This document shows, piece by piece, positions 8,188 to 14,898 of a stretch of DNA of 64,000 bases. The stretch is from Phaeobacter sp. B1627 (lineage in GTDB: Bacteria > Pseudomonadota > Alphaproteobacteria > Rhodobacterales > Rhodobacteraceae), in NCBI RefSeq assembly GCF_006265095.1, contig NZ_VCNK01000013.1:60960-124959 (forward strand), read 5' to 3'. The notes under the pieces are model-generated. The model did not search any database and had not been told where the DNA came from. It saw only the letters and a list, made by a program, of their open reading frames with translations. Position numbers and translations under genes: made by a program. Each line of letters starts with the position of its first letter. Within the stretch, counting starts at the first letter, position 1.

Positions 8188-8970
8188 TTACCGGAACACC
8201 GGTTGCGCCTTGTTCAGGAAGGCGGTGATACCGATGCGGGCCTCCTCGCCCCCCAGTGCCACGGCCATGGCATCGCGTTCGCGCGCCAGCTGATCCTCCA
8301 GAGACAGGCTGGCCTCTGCAGTGGTGAGCAACTGCTTGATGCTGGTAATGGCCTGCTGCGGACCCCGCGCGATGTCCCCCGCGAGCGCAGCTGCCGCGTC
8401 CAGCACCGTTCCATCCGCAACCAGTTCGCTGACCACCCCCAGCGCATGGAGCCGTCCGGCCCCGATCGGGCGGCCCAGCATGGCCATTTGCGCCAATGTG
8501 GCCCTCGGCAACACCCGCGACAACGTCCATGTGGCGCCACCATCCGGCACCAGCCCCGCCTTGACATAGGCGAGGGTGAATTTCGCGTCGGCCCCCGCAA
8601 CGATCAGATCGCAGGCCATGGCAATCGACAGCCCCGCCCCCGCCGCACCGCCTTCGACGGCTGCGATCACCGGTTTGGGGCAGTTGCGAATGGCGCGGAT
8701 CACATCGTGGAGCTTTTCAATATTCGCCTTGCGCTCCTCCAGTGACATCGCGCGCCGCGCCTTCAGCAGCGTCAGATCACCGCCGGCACAGAAGAAATCA
8801 CCTTCGCCCGCGAGAATGACAGCGGCGGTCGAGGGATCATCAGCAGCCGCCTCAAGCCCGGTGATCACCCCGGCATAGTAGTCCGGGCTGAGCGCATTTC
8901 GACGCGCGCCATTGCAATTCCAAAGAATGACATGGTCGCCGCGATGTTCACTGCGAAAGAGATCCCCCAC
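8188..8970 (-). CDS. Enoyl-CoA hydratase/isomerase family protein (PimE- or PaaG-like)
   Basis: A crotonase-fold protein of about 260 residues. The oxyanion-hole elements DFFCAGGDL and GGAAGAGLSIAMACDL are present. The segment AYVKAGLVPDGGATW replaces the canonical hydratase EIxLGxIPGAGGTQR, more like the PaaG-type isomerase branch with an aspartate, so isomerase activity (moving a double bond during ring-derived or unsaturated acid breakdown) is as likely as hydration. The GTG start at 8970 follows AGGAGG and begins one base after the stop of the upstream acyl-CoA dehydrogenase, indicating tight coupling. The bifunctional protein at 12.5 kb already supplies hydratase activity, which supports an auxiliary isomerase role. 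Confidence 0.87.
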   Translation of the reverse strand: MGDLFRSEHRGDHVILWNCNGARRNALSPDYYAGVITGLEAAADDPSTAAVILAGEGDFFCAGGDLTLLKARRAMSLEERKANIEKLHDVIRAIRNCPKPVIAAVEGGAAGAGLSIAMACDLIVAGADAKFTLAYVKAGLVPDGGATWTLSRVLPRATLAQMAMLGRPIGAGRLHALGVVSELVADGTVLDAAAALAGDIARGPQQAITSIKQLLTTAEASLSLEDQLARERDAMAVALGGEEARIGITAFLNKAQPVFR

Positions 8971-8971
8971 C

Positions 8972-10114
8972 TCAGGCGGCCTCCTGCCCAAGTTGGATGA
9001 ACCGCTCCAGATGGTGATCGACGTCCCCAAACAGGTGGTCGATCATCACGATCCGGCGCACGAAATGCGACAAGGCGTATTCATCCGTCATGCCGATGCC
9101 CCCGTGCAGCTGCACCGCCTCTTCGGCGACCAGCGCCCCGACCCGACCGATCAGGTTCTTGGTGGCACTGACGTTGCGTTCGCGCAGCGCGCGGGGGGCC
9201 TCAAGATGACCGGCGAGGTTCACCACGGCCGAGCGTGCTTGCTCCACCTCGGTCAGAACATCCGCCATCCGGTGCTGCAGGGCCTGAAACTTTCCGATCG
9301 GGCGGCCAAATTGCTGCCGTTCCTTCAGGTAGGAGATCGTCATCGCCTTGGCGCTTTCCATCGCGCCCAGCGCCTCGGCAGAGACCGCGAGTGTGGCGCG
9401 GGCAGTGACGGTTTCAATGGCGTCATAGGCCGCCCCCGCCGCGCCGAGCCGTGCGGACGGCGGCACAACCACATCCGCCAATGTGACGGTGGCTGCCGAA
9501 AACCCGTCGATCGTCACATGCTGCGCCACGGTGACACCCGCAGTCGCTGCGGGCAGGAGGAAAAGCGAGATCCCCTCCCGGTCATGATCGGCGCCGGCCT
9601 CGCGTGCGGAGACGATCAATGTCTGCGCCTCCGCCCCGCCCAACACGTGAGTCTTGGTGCCGGACAAGACGATCCCATCGGTGGTGGTGGCTTTGGCCGT
9701 GGCGCGCACCGCTGACAAATCATAGCGTGCGCCCGGTTCCGTATGGGCAAAGGCTAGGAGCGCCTCGCCGGTGATGACTTCTGCAACCATGGCGTTCTGG
9801 CTGTCATCGCCCAGCGCCGCCAGCAGCCCCCCACCGAGAACCGCAGAGGACAGCAGCGGCTCGATCACACCGGCCCGGCCCAGCTCTTCAAACACCAGCG
9901 CAATATCGAAACCGGCACCGGCAAATCCCCCCTGCGCCTCGGTGAAAAGAGCGCCGGGAATGCCCAGCTCGGCCAGTTGACCCCAGATCGCGTGGTCAAA
10001 GGCCTCTCCCCGCGCCAGCAGAGCACGGCGCTTTTCGTGGTCGTAATTCTCTCTCAGGAAGCGACGCAGCATATCCTGCAGCATCACGCGGTCGTCTGTC
10101 AGTGTGAAATCCAT
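8972..10114 (-). CDS. Acyl-CoA dehydrogenase, PimD-like small subunit
   Basis: This 380-residue flavoprotein of the acyl-CoA dehydrogenase family has an N-terminal helical domain starting MDFTLTDDRVMLQDMLRRFL, a middle beta domain (LSGTKTHVLGGAEAQTLIVS) and a C-terminal domain with QFGRPIGKFQALQHRMAD and AVQLHGGIGMTDEYALSHF. The start at 10114 gives standard family length. It follows a second acyl-CoA dehydrogenase by 13 bases; such tandem pairs (PimC/PimD) act together as an alpha-beta dehydrogenase on dicarboxyl-CoA or steroid-like substrates. I infer a heteromeric enzyme introducing the 2,3-double bond. Confidence 0.92.
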   Translation of the reverse strand: MDFTLTDDRVMLQDMLRRFLRENYDHEKRRALLARGEAFDHAIWGQLAELGIPGALFTEAQGGFAGAGFDIALVFEELGRAGVIEPLLSSAVLGGGLLAALGDDSQNAMVAEVITGEALLAFAHTEPGARYDLSAVRATAKATTTDGIVLSGTKTHVLGGAEAQTLIVSAREAGADHDREGISLFLLPAATAGVTVAQHVTIDGFSAATVTLADVVVPPSARLGAAGAAYDAIETVTARATLAVSAEALGAMESAKAMTISYLKERQQFGRPIGKFQALQHRMADVLTEVEQARSAVVNLAGHLEAPRALRERNVSATKNLIGRVGALVAEEAVQLHGGIGMTDEYALSHFVRRIVMIDHLFGDVDHHLERFIQLGQEAA

Positions 10115-10127
10115 CGCGATGAGCCCC

Positions 10128-11324
10128 TCAGAGTTCCAGAATAGCCTTGGTAATGATCCCGCGCTGGATCTCGTTCGAGCCGCCAAAGATCGACAGTTTG
10201 CGCATATTGAAATACCCCGGCGCCGTCGCGGGCGCGTGATCGGGAAGGTCGGTGATCTGGTTGTCGCCGCCGTCGAGGTACTCCGGCAGGAACGGCAGGG
10301 CATCGGGCCCCGCCGCCCGCCGCAACAGGGAGGTGAGTTCCTGACGGATCTGCGTCCCCTTGACCTTCAGCATCGAACTTTCTGCCCCCGGTGCCTGTCC
10401 GCGCGCCGCCGCCGAGACCACCCGCAGGTTGGTGGTTCTCATCGCCATCAGATCGATTTCCACCTGCGCCATGCGCGCTGCAAAATGCGGGTTCTCGGCC
10501 AGAGGGCGCCCCCCGGACATGGTCGCAGCCGCCACCCGCTTCAGCGTGGTAAGCGCCGCATTGGAAAATCCGACGCCCGCAATATTGGTCCGCTCATGGG
10601 TCAGCAGGTACTTGGCATAGGTCCAGCCCTTGTTCTCTTCGCCGACGAGATTTTCCACCGGCACGCGAACATCATCGAAAAAGACCTCGTTCACCTCCGC
10701 TTCGCCATCGATCAGGGTGATCGGGCGCAGTTTCACCCCGGGCGAGTCCATGTCGATCAGAAGAAAGGAAATCCCCGCCTGTGGTTTGCAGTCGGGATCC
10801 GTGCGGACAAGGCAAAAGATCCAGTTGGCGTGCTGTCCCAAGGTGGTCCAGGTCTTTTGCCCGTTCACGACGAAATGGCTGCCATCGCGCACTGCACGGG
10901 TGCGGACGCTGGCAAGATCAGACCCCGCCCCGGGTTCGGAATAGCCCTGACACCACCAGTCATCGCCATTCAGGATGCGTGGCAGATAGTGCTGCTTCTG
11001 CGCCTCGGAGCCAAAGGCCAAAAGGACCGGCGCCAGCATCATCAGGCCAAAGGGCACCACCCGTGGCGCATGTGCGAGGCAGGCTTCTTCCTCAAAGATC
11101 TGCCGCTGCACCGCATCCCATTCCGCGCCGCCGTAGGCTGCCGGCCAATTCGGCGCCAGCCAGCCGCGCGCGTTCAAAATGGCGTGCCATTCCTCCATCT
11201 CAGCTTTGCTCAGACGCTTGCCAAGCCGGACCTTGTCGCTCAGCCGTTTGGGCAGGGCGGTGGCGAGAAAATCGCGCACCTCCGTCCGAAAGGCCTGCTG
11301 GGCGGGGGTGTAGTTCAGATCCAT
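10128..11324 (-). CDS. Acyl-CoA dehydrogenase, PimC-like large subunit
   Basis: The protein has 398 residues. Family features include MDLNYTPAQQAFRTEVRDFL at the N-terminus, WWCQGYSEPGAGSDLASVRT (flavin/substrate loop), NGQKTWTTLGQHANW and a C-terminal SIFGGSNEIQRGI that positions the FAD. This long-loop acyl-CoA dehydrogenase type is typical of the large partner in PimC/PimD pairs. The start has GGAGGCGGAG at close spacing. Gene order from thiolase to PimD-like subunit supports one mRNA. It should hand electrons to an electron-transfer flavoprotein encoded elsewhere. Confidence 0.93.
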   Translation of the reverse strand: MDLNYTPAQQAFRTEVRDFLATALPKRLSDKVRLGKRLSKAEMEEWHAILNARGWLAPNWPAAYGGAEWDAVQRQIFEEEACLAHAPRVVPFGLMMLAPVLLAFGSEAQKQHYLPRILNGDDWWCQGYSEPGAGSDLASVRTRAVRDGSHFVVNGQKTWTTLGQHANWIFCLVRTDPDCKPQAGISFLLIDMDSPGVKLRPITLIDGEAEVNEVFFDDVRVPVENLVGEENKGWTYAKYLLTHERTNIAGVGFSNAALTTLKRVAAATMSGGRPLAENPHFAARMAQVEIDLMAMRTTNLRVVSAAARGQAPGAESSMLKVKGTQIRQELTSLLRRAAGPDALPFLPEYLDGGDNQITDLPDHAPATAPGYFNMRKLSIFGGSNEIQRGIITKAILEL

Positions 11325-11336
11325 CTCCGCCTCCGC

Positions 11337-12515
11337 TCAGAATATTTCAAACAGGCCGGCCGCGCCCTGACCACCGCCGATGCACATTGTGACCACACCC
11401 AGTTTGGCGCCGCGCCGCTTGCCTTCCAGCAGCAGATGACCGGTCATCCGCGCACCGGTCATGCCAAAGGGGTGGCCAATGGAAATCGAGCCGCCGTTGA
11501 CGTTGCAGATGGCAGGATCAATCTCCAAACGGTCGCGACAATAGAGCGCCTGCGAGGCGAAGGCCTCGTTCAGCTCCCACAGGTCAATGTCGGACACCTT
11601 CAGTCCGTGACGTTTCAGCAGACGCGGCACGGCAAAGACCGGACCGATGCCCATTTCATCCGGCTCACAGCCCGCGGTGACAAAGCCCCTGAGCGCGCCC
11701 AGCGGCTCCAGACCCTGCTTTGCCGCCAGATCCGCATCCACCACGACCAGCGCCGCCGCCCCATCAGAGAGTTGTGAGGCATTGCCGGCCGTGACGAACT
11801 GCCCCTCTCCCCGCACGGGCTTCAGACCGGAGAGCCCCTCAAGCGTGGTGCCCGGACGGTTGCAATCGTCCATGGCAAAAGTCACCTCCTTGAACGAGAC
11901 CTCTTTGGTGTCCTTGTCGACGATCTTCTGCGTGACCGTGACGGGGACGATCTCATCCGCGAAGACCCCTGCGGCCTGCGCGGCTGCGGTGCGCATCTGA
12001 CTTTCGTATGACAGCTGATCCTGCGCCTCGCGGCTGATACCGTAGCGTTGAGCCACGATATCGGCGGTCTCGATCATGGTCATGTAGACCGCTGGCTTAT
12101 TGGCCTCGACCCATGCATCGCGGCGTTGCGCCGGGCGCGAGGGAGGCATCTGGCTGATGCTCTCCACGCCGCCCGCGATCGCCGCCGTGGCCCCTTCCAC
12201 CGTGATCGCATGGGACGCCATGGCAACGGCCTGGAGGCCGGAGGAACAGAACCGGTTCACCGTTGCCGCGGCGACGGTGACGGGCAGACCGGCACGAATG
12301 ACGGCCTGGCGCGCGATATTGCCGCCGGTCCACCCTTCGGGGTAGCCGCAGCCGACAAAGGCGTCTTCGATCAAGGCCGGGTCAATGCCCGCCCGTGACA
12401 CCGCCTGCCCGATCGCATGACCGGCCATATGCGCGCCGTGGGTATCGTTGAACGCCCCGCGATAGGATTTCGCAAGCCCGGTCCGGGCAGTAGAGACAAT
12501 AACGGCTTGTTTCAT
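11337..12515 (-). CDS. Acetyl-CoA acyltransferase (thiolase; PimB-like)
   Basis: The 392-residue thiolase has the nucleophilic Cys90 in [15 protein letters not shown], the catalytic His in [14 protein letters not shown] and the second catalytic Cys in [16 protein letters not shown]. It should cleave 3-ketoacyl-CoA with CoA to acetyl-CoA and a chain two carbons shorter. AAGGACTTCTGAT precedes the ATG. It lies 21 bases after the bifunctional hydratase/dehydrogenase gene, completing a beta-oxidation spiral in one operon. The degradative thiolase I type is more likely than a biosynthetic acetoacetyl-CoA enzyme because of this context. Confidence 0.94.
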   Translation of the reverse strand: MKQAVIVSTARTGLAKSYRGAFNDTHGAHMAGHAIGQAVSRAGIDPALIEDAFVGCGYPEGWTGGNIARQAVIRAGLPVTVAAATVNRFCSSGLQAVAMASHAITVEGATAAIAGGVESISQMPPSRPAQRRDAWVEANKPAVYMTMIETADIVAQRYGISREAQDQLSYESQMRTAAAQAAGVFADEIVPVTVTQKIVDKDTKEVSFKEVTFAMDDCNRPGTTLEGLSGLKPVRGEGQFVTAGNASQLSDGAAALVVVDADLAAKQGLEPLGALRGFVTAGCEPDEMGIGPVFAVPRLLKRHGLKVSDIDLWELNEAFASQALYCRDRLEIDPAICNVNGGSISIGHPFGMTGARMTGHLLLEGKRRGAKLGVVTMCIGGGQGAAGLFEIF

Positions 12516-12536
12516 ATCAGAAGTCCTTCGGTGCGA

Positions 12537-14690
12537 TCAGGCGGCATTCAGGTCGGCAAAGGTCTTGCCCTCGGCGACCAGACGTTTGAGAAGCGGCGCC
12601 GGCTGCCAGAGAAAATCGTCCTCCCTGGCAAACCGCTCAATATCGGCGAGAATTTTGTCCAGCCCGACGGTATCGGCGTAGTGCATCGGCCCTCCCCGCC
12701 AGCGCGGAAACCCATAGCCATTGAGAAGCGTCACGTCGACATCAAGCGGCCTGAGGGCAATGCCCTCTTCCACCACGCGGGCGGCTTCGTTCACCATGGC
12801 GGCCATATACCGGTCGACAATGTCCTGATCGGAAATTTCGCGCGGGGTCATTCCCTTCGCCATGCGATCCCGGGCAACATGGTCCAGAACCTCATCATTT
12901 GGGCGTGTGCCGTCGGCATCATAAATATAAAATCCCATGCCCGTCTTGCGCCCGAAGTGGCCCGCCTCGCACAGGCGATCGGCAAACGCGGCATAGGTTT
13001 CCCGCGGGTCGCGCGTCGGCGCCAGCCGCTTGCGGGTCGCCCAGCCGATATCGAGCCCCGCCAGATCGCTGACCGCGAAGGGGCCCATCGCCAGGCCGAA
13101 TTCAACCAATGCGCGATCCACGGCGAAGGGGCTGGCTCCCGCCAGCACCGCGCCATCCACGGCCTTGCGGTAGTGGCTGAGGATCCGGTTGCCGATAAAC
13201 CCGTCGCAGACACCGGCCCGAACGGCGATCTTTTTCAATCGCTTGGCAAGCGCGAACCCGGTCGCCGTCACCTCGGGTGCCGTTTTCTCGGCCACGACGA
13301 CTTCCAACAACCGCATCACATGGGCGGGCGAGAAGAAGTGCAATCCGATCACATGCTCTGGCCGCGCGGTCATTGCGGCGATCTGATTGATATCGAGATA
13401 TGACGTATTGGTTGCCAGCACGGTGCCGGGTTTGCAGATCGCATCAAGCCGGGTGAACACGTCCTTCTTGACATCCATGCTCTCGAATACGGCTTCGATC
13501 ACCATATCCGCCGCAGACAGGGACCCGTAGTCGCTGCTGGCGCGGAACGAACCGGCCATGAGGGTGTTGTATGCGCCCTCGCTCAGCTTTCCCCGTTTGA
13601 CGGAGCCTTGCAATATGCGCGCGACACTGGCCTGCGCACGCGACACCGCCCCGGCATCGCGTTCGATCAATGTCACGTCCAAACCAGCAAGCAACGCCGC
13701 CACCGCTATCCCGGCCCCCATGGTTCCGCCGCCGATCACCCCCAGCCTGGCCAGTTCGCGCGCAGAGACGCCCTTGATCTCGGGGAGTTTGGCAACCTCG
13801 CGCTCGGCAAAAAATGCATGGATCAATGCGCCGCGTTGGTCACTGTTCATCAACTCCTGAAACAGGATGCGTTCGTTGGACAGCCCTTCGGCAAACGGTA
13901 GGTTCACGGCGCCCTCGACGGCGCTGATACAGTTCTGCGGCGCGAGCTGGCCACGGGATTTACTGGCCATCTTGGCCCGGAACTCCGCAAATACACCCGA
14001 TGTTTCGTCGGATCCGTCGGCAAGGTCGATGTCGCGGGTTCGGCGCGGGCGGGCGTCGGCTGCGATGAGATCACGCGCGAAATCAAGCCCGGCAGCGCGC
14101 GCGGCGGCGCTGGGTTCCGCGTTTTCAACAGGGTCTGTCGGGGCTGCGATACGGTCGATCAGCCCCATCCTCAGCCCCTCCTCCGCATCCACCTGACGGC
14201 CGGAGGTGATCAGATCGAGAGCCACACGAACGCCCGTCAGTCTTGGTAAACGCTGTGTCCCGCCCGCTCCGGGCAAAATCCCCAAGGTCACCTCGGGCAG
14301 GCCAAAACGTGCGGACGGCACGGCGATGCGATAATGCGCGCCCATCGCGACCTCGAGCCCGCCTCCCAACGCTGTACCATGCAGCGCCGCGACAACCGGT
14401 TTGTCGCAGGCCTCAATCCGGTTGATCACGTCCGGCAACAAGGGAGCTTGCGGCGGCTTTCCGAATTCGCGGATATCAGCGCCGGCAATGAACGTCCGGT
14501 CGCGACCGTAAATCACCACTGCGCGAATGGTGTCGTCCTGCTCAATACACGCCAGGGCAGTGTCCAGCCCTGCCCGTACGGCGTGGCTCAATGCGTTGAC
14601 CGGCGGATTGGCGATTGCAACGATGGCAATGCCGTCGAGGACCTCGGTGGAAACAGGATCAGGCTCGACGTTCAGCACGACGTTTGACAC
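12537..14690 (-). CDS. Bifunctional enoyl-CoA hydratase/3-hydroxyacyl-CoA dehydrogenase (FadB/PimF-like)
   Basis: The 717-residue multifunctional protein carries an N-terminal crotonase domain (about 1-190, with DRTFIAGADIREF and GTALGGGLEVAMGAHYRIAV, then LPEVTLGILPGAGGTQRLPR holding the catalytic Glu) and an NAD-binding 3-hydroxyacyl-CoA dehydrogenase domain (GVIGGGTMGAGIAVAALLAG near residue 300; VIGLHFFSPAHVMRLLEVV with the catalytic His). Two C-terminal 3HCDH helical repeats follow. The GTG start at 14690 has GAGGAG seven bases upstream; an ATG at 14762 would add 24 arginine-rich residues. It is the first gene of the operon, with a good promoter upstream. The catalytic motifs look intact in both halves. 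Confidence 0.93.
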   Translation of the reverse strand: MSNVVLNVEPDPVSTEVLDGIAIVAIANPPVNALSHAVRAGLDTALACIEQDDTIRAVVIYGRDRTFIAGADIREFGKPPQAPLLPDVINRIEACDKPVVAALHGTALGGGLEVAMGAHYRIAVPSARFGLPEVTLGILPGAGGTQRLPRLTGVRVALDLITSGRQVDAEEGLRMGLIDRIAAPTDPVENAEPSAAARAAGLDFARDLIAADARPRRTRDIDLADGSDETSGVFAEFRAKMASKSRGQLAPQNCISAVEGAVNLPFAEGLSNERILFQELMNSDQRGALIHAFFAEREVAKLPEIKGVSARELARLGVIGGGTMGAGIAVAALLAGLDVTLIERDAGAVSRAQASVARILQGSVKRGKLSEGAYNTLMAGSFRASSDYGSLSAADMVIEAVFESMDVKKDVFTRLDAICKPGTVLATNTSYLDINQIAAMTARPEHVIGLHFFSPAHVMRLLEVVVAEKTAPEVTATGFALAKRLKKIAVRAGVCDGFIGNRILSHYRKAVDGAVLAGASPFAVDRALVEFGLAMGPFAVSDLAGLDIGWATRKRLAPTRDPRETYAAFADRLCEAGHFGRKTGMGFYIYDADGTRPNDEVLDHVARDRMAKGMTPREISDQDIVDRYMAAMVNEAARVVEEGIALRPLDVDVTLLNGYGFPRWRGGPMHYADTVGLDKILADIERFAREDDFLWQPAPLLKRLVAEGKTFADLNAA

Positions 14691-14733
14691 GGGGCGGCTC
14701 CTCTTTCCACAGCGTGGCATTGATTCTGATCTA

Positions 14734-14762
14734 TTCCTACGGCGGAACCTCAATAATTTCAA
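14734..14762 (-). promoter_or_regulatory. Promoter of the pim-like operon
   Basis: On the minus strand TTGAAA (14762-14757) and TAGGAA (14739-14734) are separated by 17 bases, a good sigma-70-type layout about 45 bases upstream of the GTG start. Repeated TGGAA/TTCCA elements lie immediately upstream of the -35. Confidence 0.5.
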
Positions 14763-14764
14763 TA

Positions 14765-14796
14765 TGTGGAATTTAGTCTTCCATTGTGGAATTTAG
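14765..14796. promoter_or_regulatory. Candidate IclR-type operator, repeated TGGAA/TTCCA elements
   Basis: TGTGGAATTTAG occurs twice (14765-14776 and 14785-14796), 20 bases apart, about two helical turns. Inverted pairs TGGAA-N7-TTCCA (14767-14783) and TTCCA-TTG-TGGAA (14779-14791) are nested in it. The arms match the TGGAA...TTCCA arms of the E. coli IclR consensus, although the spacer differs. The position, directly upstream of the -35, would suit an activator. Confidence 0.5.
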
Positions 14797-14833
14797 ATCT
14801 ACAGTTCCTCCGCAGCGTCATTTTAAACGGCAA

Positions 14834-14867
14834 CACCCCCGGCGAGGTCATCAGACCGCCGGGGGTG
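14834..14867 (-). terminator. Strong hairpin terminator after the chemoreceptor gene
   Basis: CACCCCCGGCG (14834-14844) and CGCCGGGGGTG (14857-14867) form a perfect 11-bp stem with a 12-base loop, 32 bases past the chemoreceptor stop. The better T-run (TTTTT, 14875-14879) is on the plus strand side; on the minus strand the hairpin is followed by TTGCCGTTT. Confidence 0.65.
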
Positions 14868-14898
14868 CGAGGAATTTTTCTGATTGGGCGTGTGGACG

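Noticed and set aside
10115..10303. A 63-residue N-terminal extension of the PimD-like dehydrogenase
   Set aside because: It overlaps the end of the PimC-like gene out of frame and is Arg/Ser-rich; the family start motif is at 10114.
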